A stretch of 64,000 bases of DNA from Nocardia wallacei (GTDB lineage Bacteria > Actinomycetota > Actinomycetes > Mycobacteriales > Mycobacteriaceae), in the NCBI RefSeq assembly GCF_014466955.1, contig NZ_AP023396.1:3534001-3598000 (forward strand). Direction: 5' to 3'. Below, one piece after another: positions 19,595 to 27,783 of the stretch; the first letter of the stretch is position 1; each line of letters opens with the position of its first letter. Both the position numbers and the translations under genes were made by a program. Below the pieces are notes generated by a model. That model did not search any database. It had not been told where the DNA came from and worked only from the letters and a program-made list of their open reading frames with translations.

Positions 19595-20974
19595 ATGACG
19601 CTCGATGAAGGCGCGATCATCGGCGGGTACCGGCTGGGCCGCCGGCTCGGCGACCGCGGCGGCGCAACGGTTTTCGAGGCGCGGCAGCAGAGCACCGGCC
19701 GGTTGGACGAGATCACCGTCCGCGCCCCGGGGCACGACGACGAATTCCGGGACCGGTACCGGTGCACGGCCGAGCGGGCGGCGGCGATCGGGCACCCGAA
19801 CCTGGCCGCCGTATTCGACGCCGGTGTGTACGACGGCCGGTTGTGGATCGCCACGCAGCACATCGACGGTGTCGACGCCGCGGCGATGACCGACCGCGGC
19901 GGCGTGGACGTCACCCGGGCGGCGCGCATCGTGGCGGCGGCGGCTCGCGGGCTCGGCGAGGTGCACCGGGCCGGGCTGCGGCACGGCGATGTGCGCCCGT
20001 CCGACATCCGGGTCGTCGAGCGGCCCGGCGCCGCCGACCTCGTGGTCCTCACCGGGCACGGGATCGCCCGCGCCGCAACCGATCCGGTGACATTCCCGGC
20101 GCCGGAGCAGCGCAGCGGCGGCGCGGTGGACCAGCGCGCCGACGTGTACGCGCTCGGCTGCACGCTGTATTCGATGCTGACCGGGACATCTCCGGACCCC
20201 GAAGCGACCGTGCCGCCTCCCTCGCGGGCGAACCCCTGGGTGCCCGCCGCACTGGACGCGGTGGTGGCGCGGGCGACGGCGGACCGGCCGCAAGACCGGT
20301 ACCCCGACGGCGGCGCGCTGGCCGCCGCGCTCGACGCCGCGATCGAGACGAGGGTCGCGGATCCGCCCCGCCCGCCGCGGCGGATGCTGTGGTCCGCGGC
20401 TGTCGCCGTCCTGGTGCTGCTGGTGGCGGTCGCCGTGGCGGTCTGGACCGTGACGGGCCGCGGCGAGGAGTCCGCCGCGCCCGCCACGTCCACCGACGCG
20501 CGGTCGCCGGAACTGAAGGCGGCGCTGTGGGGCGCGTACGCGTATGTGGCGGATGCCTTTCCGCGGCTGCTACCGGTCTCGGTGGACGGCATCGGCTTCG
20601 ACGAACTCACCCACTGCACGCCCGTGGACGACGGCTTGCGGCCGGTGTCGCTGTACGAATCCGCGCGCATCGGCCGGGTGATGTGCGGCGGAAACAGCGA
20701 ACCGGTCGTCGGGATCGTCATCGAGTGCATGGCCGACCGGTCCCGGGTGACGCCCCGCCCGGCGGACTGGGCCGTCGGCGGTGAGCGGTGGACCCGGCCG
20801 TCCGGGTCGGGCCAGGTGCGCTGGGGTGACTACCAGAACACCGAGGGCGCGCGCCTGGGCCGGGTCGAGGTGTACTTCGACGACGCGGCACGCGACTTCT
20901 GCAAGGTGCAGATCAACGGGCGGGCCGCCGGGGCCGAACTGCACGCGCGCTGGTGGCCGGGAGCGCCGGTATGA
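19595..20974 (+). CDS. Receptor pseudokinase with four-Cys ectodomain
   Basis: The 459-aa protein keeps the kinase fold and the array's ectodomain but has lost catalysis. By alignment with its neighbours the VAIK Lys is Thr41, HRD is HGD (130-132), the metal-binding Asn is Asp137, DFG is GHG (154-156), and the activation loop is about 12 residues shorter. APE (168-171) and the C-lobe (DVYALGCTLYSMLTG) remain. The transmembrane helix is at about 265-286, and the ectodomain has four Cys (HCTP, MCGGN, ECMADR, FCKVQ) and ends RWWPGAPV. ATG 19595 has a GGAGG site. It is coupled to lipoprotein 2 by ATGA. The reading frame is intact, so this looks like a maintained pseudokinase rather than decay. 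Confidence 0.88.
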   Translation: MTLDEGAIIGGYRLGRRLGDRGGATVFEARQQSTGRLDEITVRAPGHDDEFRDRYRCTAERAAAIGHPNLAAVFDAGVYDGRLWIATQHIDGVDAAAMTDRGGVDVTRAARIVAAAARGLGEVHRAGLRHGDVRPSDIRVVERPGAADLVVLTGHGIARAATDPVTFPAPEQRSGGAVDQRADVYALGCTLYSMLTGTSPDPEATVPPPSRANPWVPAALDAVVARATADRPQDRYPDGGALAAALDAAIETRVADPPRPPRRMLWSAAVAVLVLLVAVAVAVWTVTGRGEESAAPATSTDARSPELKAALWGAYAYVADAFPRLLPVSVDGIGFDELTHCTPVDDGLRPVSLYESARIGRVMCGGNSEPVVGIVIECMADRSRVTPRPADWAVGGERWTRPSGSGQVRWGDYQNTEGARLGRVEVYFDDAARDFCKVQINGRAAGAELHARWWPGAPV

Positions 20975-22257
20975 CCGGACGCGCGGGGCGGGTGACGAAG
21001 GGAGACAAGGTGCGACGGCGGTACGCGAGCCACCGAGTGATCGTCTCGGCGCTGGGTGCGGTGCTGCTGTTCGCGACCGGTTGCACCGCCGCGGGCAGCC
21101 CCACCCGGATGACGCCCGACCGCGCGGCCATCGATATCGGGCCCTACGGCGTCACTCCGCTGGCGCCGCCCGCCGGTTACGAGGAGAAGTACGGCCGGGT
21201 ACTGGAATCGGTCCGGATGGGCGAGGCCGTGATCGATCCGGTGCAGGTCGATCCGGCGCTGACCTACGGCCTGGGCGCGGCCGCCTCGGTGCCGATCCCG
21301 ACCCCCGCGAAGGCCGGATTCCTCGCCCAGCCGGTCCGCGCGGTGCTCGAACGACGCGGCATGCTGGCCGGGTTCTCCGTCGGCGGCATGGACGCCGGGA
21401 TTCCCTCGCAGGTCGCGGTGGGCCGGGCGCGGCTGCTGACGGTGCTGCTGCTGCGGTTCCCCGACGACGCCGCGGCCCGGTCGGCGGCCACCGAGATCGA
21501 CGCCGTCGACGCCGCGGTGAGTCCGGAGAACGTGGCGGTGCCGATTCCGGAACATCCCGAGGCGCACGGGCATTGGCGGCCCACCGCGCCGACGCTGGCC
21601 GCGACCACGGCACAGGGCTCGTTCGTGATCAGCGTGCTGGCGGGGGAGCGGACCACCGACCTCGAGGCGCTGCGGCGGCTGGCGGGCACGGCGTTCACGG
21701 CGCAGCGCGCGCGGCTGGCCGAGTTCCGCCCCACGCCGCCGGATCGGTTCGCCACGCTGCCTCTCGATACCGACGGCATGCTCGCCCGGCTGCTGCCGGA
21801 GGCGCCCGGGGTGTGGCCGTGGCCCACGGTGATCACCCGGCGCAACGATCCCAACGCGGGCTGGCTGACCGGCTTCACCGCGACCGGCATCGTCCTGGGG
21901 CCGCGGGCCGCGCACCGGTGGGGCAGTTGGCAGCGGCCCACCGAGGGCGTCGGCATGATCCTCGCGATCAACGGGCAGCACACCCTGCTGCGGCTGCCCG
22001 ACGCGGTCACCGCGCGCCGGGAATACGAGGGATCGGCCGACGAGCTGACCGAACCGGGCCAGCGGCAGGCGCCCGCACCCGCGGGCATCCCGGACACGCG
22101 CTGCGTGGAGTCGCTGACCGGCCTGCAGTTCGGGCCCCGGTTCGCGTGCCGGACGCTCTACGGCAGGTACGAGGCGGTGGTCTACGCCCGTACCCTCGCC
22201 GACGCCCAGCACAAGATCTCGGCGCAGTATCTGCTGCTGGCGCGGACTGAACAGTGA
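20971..22257 (+). CDS. DUF7373-family lipoprotein (array lipoprotein 2)
   Basis: From ATG 20971 the protein has 428 aa. GTG 21010, with its own GGGAG site, would give a more typical signal (VRRRYASHRVIVSALGAVLL, lipobox ATGC). The mature part begins with IDIGPYGVTPLAPPAGYEEK and follows lipoprotein 1 along its length, including GRVLESVRMGEAVIDP, VLERRGMLAG, LRFPDDAAARSAA, IDAVDAAV and two C-terminal cysteines (RCVES, ACRTL). Its start overlaps the pseudokinase stop and its stop overlaps the kinase 3 start (GTGATG at 22254-22259). The function is unknown; a ligand or co-receptor role for the kinases is inference. Confidence 0.85.
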   Translation: MTGRAGRVTKGDKVRRRYASHRVIVSALGAVLLFATGCTAAGSPTRMTPDRAAIDIGPYGVTPLAPPAGYEEKYGRVLESVRMGEAVIDPVQVDPALTYGLGAAASVPIPTPAKAGFLAQPVRAVLERRGMLAGFSVGGMDAGIPSQVAVGRARLLTVLLLRFPDDAAARSAATEIDAVDAAVSPENVAVPIPEHPEAHGHWRPTAPTLAATTAQGSFVISVLAGERTTDLEALRRLAGTAFTAQRARLAEFRPTPPDRFATLPLDTDGMLARLLPEAPGVWPWPTVITRRNDPNAGWLTGFTATGIVLGPRAAHRWGSWQRPTEGVGMILAINGQHTLLRLPDAVTARREYEGSADELTEPGQRQAPAPAGIPDTRCVESLTGLQFGPRFACRTLYGRYEAVVYARTLADAQHKISAQYLLLARTEQ

Positions 22258-23774
22258 TGCGGGACAAGCTGATTCCCGGCACGGTCTTCGCGGGGTACGT
22301 GATCGAGCGCGTGCTCGGCGGTGGCGGGATGGGCACGGTGTACGTGGCCCGGCATCCGCGGCTGCCGCGCCGCGACGCGGTGAAGGTGCTGTCGGCCGAG
22401 CACAGCGCCGACGCGGAGTACCGGGCCCGGTTCGTGCGCGAGGCCGAACTGGTGGCGCGGCTGAACCATCCGAATATCGTGGCCGTGCACGATCGCGGCG
22501 TCGAGGACGGACGGCTCTGGATCGCCATGCAGTACGTCGAGGGTGGCGACGCGGCGGGGCTGGTGCGCGGCGGCGCGGTGCCCGCACCCCGGCACGCGGT
22601 GTGGATCGTGGCGCAGGCGGCGCGTGGCCTGGACGAGGCGCACCGGGCCGGTCTGGTGCATCGCGACGTGAAACCGGGCAACATCCTGATCGGTTCCCGG
22701 GCCGGGCAGCCGGACCGAGTCCTGGTGTCCGACTTCGGCATCGGCCGGTCGGTGGGCGACCCCACGGTGCTCACCGAGACCGGCGCGGTGGTGGCGACCA
22801 TCGCCTACGCCGCGCCGGAGCAACTCATGGCCGACCGGGTCGACCACCGCGCCGACGTCTACGCGCTGGGCTGCACGCTGTACGAGCTGCTCACCGGCGC
22901 AAAGCCGTTTCCGCGACCGACGGCGGCGGCCGTGCTGCAGGCGCACCTCGCCGACCCGCCACCGCGCCCCACGGCGATCCGGCCCGAACTCCCGCCCGCG
23001 ATCGACGCGGTCGTCGGCCGGGCGCTCGCGAAGCATCCCGACCAGCGCTACCCGAGCTGCGGTGCGCTCGCCGCCGACGCGGCGGCCGCGTTCGGCGCGC
23101 CGCGGGCACCCGTCCCGCCACCTTCGCCCCCGGCGGTGCCCGGACGGCGGCGCGGGTCACTGGTCGTGGGCGCGCTGCTGCTGGCGGTCGTCGCCGTCGT
23201 GGCGAGCGCCGTTGCGCTGCTGGGGAATTCATCCGACGAGACGGCGACGGCGGCACCGTCCACGACCGCAACGACCTCGCGTGCCGCCGCCACGACCACC
23301 GCGGCGGCGCGGAACACCTGGGGCAGTCACGCCTACATGACGCAGGCCTTCCCCGGGCTGCTGCCCGCGACCCCGGATGCCGCGGGCTATCAGGGCATTC
23401 GGTGCGTGGCGCTCGGTGCGGACCAGCGCCCGGCCGACGTCACCGTTCCCGTGACCGGCACGACCCGGCTGAACTGCAACGGCGACAAGAATCCGATCGA
23501 GGTACTGGTCGTGCGCTGCAATTCGGACTTCGCCCGCGTGCAGGACCCGGTCTACCAGCGCGGCACCACCTTCCGCGGTGACGAGCGCTGGCAGCGGGTC
23601 TCGGGCGCGGGCCGGATCGAATGGGGCGACGTCGTCAATCCGCGCGGCGAACCGGCCGGCGCCGTCACCGTGACCTTCGACGACCCCGGCCGGGAGTTCT
23701 GCCAGTTGCTGGCGCTGGGCGGACATTCCGGCCGCGACCTGGTCGATCGCTGGTGGGCGGGCGCACCCGTCTGA
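22257..23774 (+). CDS. Receptor-type Ser/Thr kinase with four-Cys ectodomain (array kinase 3)
   Basis: From ATG 22257 (GTG 22254 also possible) this is a 505-aa kinase. It has a GGGGMG loop, K43, HRD 135-137, DFG 159-161 and a TETGA activation loop much like kinase 2, so it should be active. The transmembrane helix is at about 301-322, followed by a Thr/Ala linker. The ectodomain begins NTWGSHAYMTQAFPGLLP, has four cysteines (RCVAL, NCNGD, RCNSD, FCQLL) and ends RWWAGAPV. It is the last gene of the array; a TetR gene follows 54 bp later on the same strand. Confidence 0.92.
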   Translation: MRDKLIPGTVFAGYVIERVLGGGGMGTVYVARHPRLPRRDAVKVLSAEHSADAEYRARFVREAELVARLNHPNIVAVHDRGVEDGRLWIAMQYVEGGDAAGLVRGGAVPAPRHAVWIVAQAARGLDEAHRAGLVHRDVKPGNILIGSRAGQPDRVLVSDFGIGRSVGDPTVLTETGAVVATIAYAAPEQLMADRVDHRADVYALGCTLYELLTGAKPFPRPTAAAVLQAHLADPPPRPTAIRPELPPAIDAVVGRALAKHPDQRYPSCGALAADAAAAFGAPRAPVPPPSPPAVPGRRRGSLVVGALLLAVVAVVASAVALLGNSSDETATAAPSTTATTSRAAATTTAAARNTWGSHAYMTQAFPGLLPATPDAAGYQGIRCVALGADQRPADVTVPVTGTTRLNCNGDKNPIEVLVVRCNSDFARVQDPVYQRGTTFRGDERWQRVSGAGRIEWGDVVNPRGEPAGAVTVTFDDPGREFCQLLALGGHSGRDLVDRWWAGAPV

Positions 23775-23828
23775 CCCACCGGAACTCCTGGCATGACGCC
23801 GTCTGACCGCCTGCCTTAGAATTTGGCC

Positions 23829-24461
23829 ATGCGGCCAGAAAATAGTCCGGATGGCCAACAGCGGACGTTCATCGAGGAGGCGCGACGGCGGCAGATCATC
23901 GGCGCGGCGGTCGAGGTGATCTCCGAATTCGGTTACGGCAAGGCCTCGCTCGCGCGCATCGCCAGGCAGGCGGGAATCTCCAAGGGCGTCGTCTCCTACC
24001 ATTTCGACGGCAAGGACGACCTGATGGCGCAGCTGGTGGTCCAGCTGTACGTGTCGGCGGCCGAGCGCATCGCCCCGGCGGTGGCGGCCGCGGCGGGTCC
24101 GCGGGATGCGCTGCTCGCCTACATCCGGGCGAATCTCGCGTTCATCGATGACAACCGCAAACACGTCGCCGCACTGATGGACGTCGTGGTCAACCTGCGC
24201 GACGCGGACGGGCGGCCGCGGTTCGCCGGTGGCGACGGCGAACAGGAGATCCTGCGACCGCTGGTGGATCTGCTGGCCGAGGGCCAGCGGTCCGGCGTCT
24301 TCGGGGAATTCGATCCCGTCGCCATGGCCGAATCGGTCCGCGACTCCATCGATGGCGCGGCCGGACGGGCTATCCGCTCCGCGGATTTCGATCTGACCGG
24401 CTACTCGGCACACGTGCGCCGGCTCTACGACCTGGCCACTCGAAAGGAGCCCCGGCCATGA
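23829..24461 (+). CDS. TetR-family transcriptional regulator
   Basis: The 210-aa protein has an N-terminal helix-turn-helix at about residues 17-62 (GYGKASLARIARQAGISKGVVSYHF). The C-terminal ligand domain is of the type seen in many actinobacterial TetR proteins. ATG 23829 is used; TTG 23823 is possible. Its stop overlaps the glycosyltransferase start (ATGA at 24458-24461), so it probably controls its own operon with the GT39 gene. The inducer is unknown. Confidence 0.88.
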   Translation: MRPENSPDGQQRTFIEEARRRQIIGAAVEVISEFGYGKASLARIARQAGISKGVVSYHFDGKDDLMAQLVVQLYVSAAERIAPAVAAAAGPRDALLAYIRANLAFIDDNRKHVAALMDVVVNLRDADGRPRFAGGDGEQEILRPLVDLLAEGQRSGVFGEFDPVAMAESVRDSIDGAAGRAIRSADFDLTGYSAHVRRLYDLATRKEPRP

Positions 24462-25981
24462 CGACCACGGTGAACACCCCGGCGCCACAGTCGGATTCGC
24501 GAGACGACCGGCCGCCCTTCGCGACGCTGCCGATCGCGCTGGTGGTCGCTGCGGCCGCGGTGGCGCTGCTGTTGTCCATCGGCCGGTACGGGTTCTTCGG
24601 CGACGAACTGTACTTCCTCTCCGCCGGTCGGCGGCTCGCGGCGAGCTATGCCGATCAAGGCCCGGCGCTGCCCGCGATCGCCCGGCTGATGGACCTCATA
24701 GCGCCGGGTTCACTGGTGGCCCAACGCATCCCGGCGGTACTGAGCACCCTCGCCGCGATCGTGGTGTCCGCGCAGCTGGCCCGGGAGTTCGGCGGGTCCC
24801 GCGGCGCGCAGACGCTGTCCGCCCTCGCCTATGCCGGATCACCGTTCCTGCTGGTGCAGGGTACGCAGCTGTCCACCAACACCATCGACACCGCGCTGTG
24901 GGTGCTCATCGGCTGGCTGGTGGTGCGCTGGGTGCGTACCCGCCGCGACCACCTGCTGCTGTGGGCCGGCGTGGTGACGGCGATCGACATGCAGGTGAAG
25001 TGGCTCGTGCCGTTCCTCTGGGCCGCGATCGCGATCGGGGCGCTGGTGTTCGGTCCGCGGGAGCTGCTGCGCCGCCCGGCGCTGTGGTGGGGTGCCGCGC
25101 TGGTCGCGGCGACGATGCTGCCGAGCCTGGTGTGGCAGGCGCGGCACGGCTGGCCGCAGCTCGGCATGGGGGCGCAGGTGGCCGCCGAACAAAGCGTGGT
25201 CGGCGGCCGGTGGACGTTCGTCCCGCTGGCCCTGGTGCTGGCCGGGGTGCTCGGCGTGCTGTTGCTCGGCTTCGGGAGCTGGGCGCTGCTGCGCTGGGAA
25301 CCGTTGCGCCCGTACCGCTTTCTGGGTATGACTCTGCCGCTGCTGGCGCTGGTGTTCGTAGCGTCGAACGGACGGCCGTACTACGTCGTCGGGGTGTACG
25401 CGGTGGTGATGAGTGCCGGGGCGGTCTGGTGGGCGAACCGGCCGGGCCGGTGGCGGCAGGTGCTCGCGGGCTCGCTGGCGGTGGCCTCGGTGCTCGTGGT
25501 GGCCTGGTCGCTGCCGTGGCAGCCGGAGTCGGAGATCACTCCGGCCGGTGACGACGCGTCGGCGGGGCTGGCCATCGGGCTGTACGGAAAATTCGGCTGG
25601 CCGGAACTGCGCGCGGCGGTACGGGATGCCTACCTCTCGATCCCGGAGTCGGAGCGGTCCCGCGTCGTCGTGGTCGCCGACGGCTACTGGCAGGCCGCCG
25701 CTCTGGACGTCGACCGCGACGAGACGGGCCTGCCCGCGGTGTACAGCCCGAACCGCGGCTTCGGTTACTTCGGCGCCCCGCCGGACGACGCGACGACCGT
25801 GCTCTGGGTGGGTGGCGACGAAGCCGATCTGCGGTCGCGGTTCGCCGAGGTGCGCGCGGTCGGGCGGGCCGATGCCCGGCTGGGTATGCCGGGCGTCAGC
25901 CGCGACGTGACCATCCGGCGTTGCGACGGCCCGCGCGAACCCTGGTCACGGGCCTGGGACGGCATGTTGCGCCTGGGCTGA
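24458..25981 (+). CDS. GT39-type (ArnT/PMT-like) membrane glycosyltransferase
   Basis: This 507-aa protein has about ten membrane helices in residues 22-360. In the first outside loop is the acidic motif GFFGDELYFL, typical of GT-C enzymes such as ArnT and protein O-mannosyltransferases, followed by a hydrophilic outside C-terminal part with no clear motif. It should move a sugar from a polyprenyl-phosphate donor to a cell-envelope acceptor. It is translationally coupled to the TetR gene. The acceptor is unknown. Confidence 0.85.
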   Translation: MTTTVNTPAPQSDSRDDRPPFATLPIALVVAAAAVALLLSIGRYGFFGDELYFLSAGRRLAASYADQGPALPAIARLMDLIAPGSLVAQRIPAVLSTLAAIVVSAQLAREFGGSRGAQTLSALAYAGSPFLLVQGTQLSTNTIDTALWVLIGWLVVRWVRTRRDHLLLWAGVVTAIDMQVKWLVPFLWAAIAIGALVFGPRELLRRPALWWGAALVAATMLPSLVWQARHGWPQLGMGAQVAAEQSVVGGRWTFVPLALVLAGVLGVLLLGFGSWALLRWEPLRPYRFLGMTLPLLALVFVASNGRPYYVVGVYAVVMSAGAVWWANRPGRWRQVLAGSLAVASVLVVAWSLPWQPESEITPAGDDASAGLAIGLYGKFGWPELRAAVRDAYLSIPESERSRVVVVADGYWQAAALDVDRDETGLPAVYSPNRGFGYFGAPPDDATTVLWVGGDEADLRSRFAEVRAVGRADARLGMPGVSRDVTIRRCDGPREPWSRAWDGMLRLG

Positions 25982-26003
25982 CCCGTGCGCCTGCCGGGGT
26001 GGC

Positions 26004-26729
26004 TCAGTCGTGCTGGGCCGTCACGCTTTCGAACACGACGTCGGTGGCCGGCGCGCCGTCACCGGAGCCGTCCCGGGTGCCGCCCGCGGCGATGTTCTGC
26101 AGCACGTCCATCCCGGCGGTCACCCGGCCGAACGGCGTGTAGCTCGCGGGCAGGCGGCTGTCGGAATACACCAGGAAGAACTGGCTGCCGTTGGTGTTCG
26201 GCCCGGCATTGGCCATCGCCACCGTGCCGGCGGGATAGGTGGCGCCGGCCAGGTTCTCGTCGTCGAAGCGGTAGCCGGGACCGCCGGTGCCGGTGCCGGT
26301 GGGGTCGCCGCACTGCAGCACGAAGATGCCCTCGGTGGTCAGGCGGTGGCAGCGGGTGTGGTCGAAATACTGCTCGCCGGCGAGGAAGACGAAGGAGTTG
26401 ACCGTGCGCGGAGCGCGCGCGGCGTCGAGGTCGACGGCGATGGCGCCGCAGTTCGTCTGCAGCGTGGCGGCGTACGGATGGCCCGTATCGATCGTCAGCG
26501 CAGGCTCGGCGGGCCACTGCTTGCCGTTGGGCTGCGCGCCGGAGGAGGTCATGCAGCCGGGCGCGGCGGTGTGCAGCGGCTCGGGCGCCGCGGCGGCCCG
26601 CCCGGTGACGAGGACCGCGATCGCCACGCCCGCCGCGACGAGGCCCGCCCGCCGCAACGCCTTGCGCCGCTTGCGAACCGGGGCGCTGTTTCGGGTGTCG
26701 GGCTGTGGGACGTGGGCAACGCTACTCAC
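26004..26729 (-). CDS. Membrane-anchored cyclophilin-type peptidyl-prolyl isomerase
   Basis: The 241-aa protein has a basic N-terminus (RKRRKALRR) followed by one hydrophobic segment (about 28-46), acting as a signal anchor or signal peptide. The cyclophilin domain (about 78-238) shows FDHTRCHRL (active-site Phe/His/Arg region), LQCGDPTGTGTGGPGY, MANAGPNTNGSQFF and FGRVTAGMDVL. It should speed prolyl cis-trans isomerisation of exported proteins. It is convergent with the glycosyltransferase gene (22-bp gap) and transcribed alone. Confidence 0.92.
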   Translation of the reverse strand: MSSVAHVPQPDTRNSAPVRKRRKALRRAGLVAAGVAIAVLVTGRAAAAPEPLHTAAPGCMTSSGAQPNGKQWPAEPALTIDTGHPYAATLQTNCGAIAVDLDAARAPRTVNSFVFLAGEQYFDHTRCHRLTTEGIFVLQCGDPTGTGTGGPGYRFDDENLAGATYPAGTVAMANAGPNTNGSQFFLVYSDSRLPASYTPFGRVTAGMDVLQNIAAGGTRDGSGDGAPATDVVFESVTAQHD

Positions 26730-26927
26730 CGGGGCGGCTCTCCTTGGTGTCGGAACACGGGGACGATGTCGCCCGGCATCATTCCACGATGTCGCCGTGG
26801 CGGGGGAGGAAGCGCGGAATCGATCGTGTCGCCGGTGCCGGGCCCCGGATCGGGGTTAGAGTATCCGGCACGTTGCTCGTCGGTGACCACGATCCGGCGC
26901 CGGGCGCCGGTCCAGAACGGAGCAGGG

Positions 26928-27203
26928 ATGAAACGCATCGCATTCGGTGTGGCCGGACTGTGTACCGCGATCGCGGGTGTGGGCGCGGCGGCCGGAGGAC
27001 CGGCCGCGGCGTCGATTCCCGAGGGTGTCTACTGCGCGCAGTCGGTGTGCTACAACAGCACGCCGCAGACCCAGACGGTGACCGGCACGGTGGTGTGCCC
27101 GTGGATCGAGATGCCGGTCAGCTGGGCCATCCCGCCGCAGAGCGCCGCCGCCGTGGACGCGGGCTGCCCGGACGGAATGCGGTCGGAGGCAGTCCGTCTC
27201 TGA
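26928..27203 (+). CDS. Small secreted protein of unknown function
   Basis: The 91-aa precursor starts MKRIAFGVAGLCTAIAGVGA with a typical Sec signal peptide and a likely cleavage after AAA-S near residue 28. The mature ~63 residues contain four cysteines (YCAQ, VCYN, VCPW, GCPD), probably two disulfides. ATG 26928 has a GGAGCAGG site. No family is recognised. It is divergent from the cyclophilin gene and convergent with the Nudix gene. Confidence 0.65.
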   Translation: MKRIAFGVAGLCTAIAGVGAAAGGPAAASIPEGVYCAQSVCYNSTPQTQTVTGTVVCPWIEMPVSWAIPPQSAAAVDAGCPDGMRSEAVRL

Positions 27204-27257
27204 GACCTCCCGGTGGCGAGGTTCACCGTTGTGCGGTGTGCCCCAGCGGGTTCCGGG

Positions 27258-27776
27258 TCAGCGCAGCAGATCGGGGATCAGTACCCGGGTGTCGGGCACG
27301 AACGGCCAGTCCGGGTCCCGGAGACGGTCTCGCAGTTCGGCGTCGGTCCACCACCAGCCGTCGGCGATCTCCTCCGGCTGATGGCGGACGGGTCCGTCGT
27401 GGCGTAGTTCGTAGGCGAACAGGTGGCAGCGCATGGGCGCGCCCAGCCACTCGCCGTCCCAGGACGCGCTCGCCAGCGGTCGCGGGCCGTCCTCGCCGGG
27501 GCCGGGCGTGATGCCCAGTTCCTCGGCCAGTTCACGCACCGCGGCGCCCGCCGGATCCTCGCCGGGCCCCAGCACGCCACCGGCCAGGCAGTCGTGCATG
27601 CCCGCGAACACGGCTTTGGTGCCGGTGCGCCGGTGCACGTACAGCCGCTCGCCGTCGCGCGAGCGCACCAGCACGCCCGCGCTGGCATGCCACAGTCCCT
27701 CGGCGTAGACGACCGCTCGCTCGGCACTGCCGATCTCGCGCCCGGCCGCGTCGTAGACCGCGATGACCTCGCCCAT
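27258..27776 (-). CDS. Nudix hydrolase
   Basis: The 172-aa protein carries a perfect Nudix box, Gx5Ex7REUxEExGU, in GGVLGPGEDPAGAAVRELAEELGI (about residues 69-92 of the ATG 27776 form). It resembles the IDI/NUDIX type that hydrolyses nucleoside diphosphates or isomerises isoprenoid diphosphates; the extra motif for isopentenyl-diphosphate isomerase is not seen. It lies 7 bp after the GntR gene and should be co-transcribed with it. Confidence 0.88.
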   Translation of the reverse strand: MGEVIAVYDAAGREIGSAERAVVYAEGLWHASAGVLVRSRDGERLYVHRRTGTKAVFAGMHDCLAGGVLGPGEDPAGAAVRELAEELGITPGPGEDGPRPLASASWDGEWLGAPMRCHLFAYELRHDGPVRHQPEEIADGWWWTDAELRDRLRDPDWPFVPDTRVLIPDLLR

Positions 27777-27783
27777 GCCGCGC

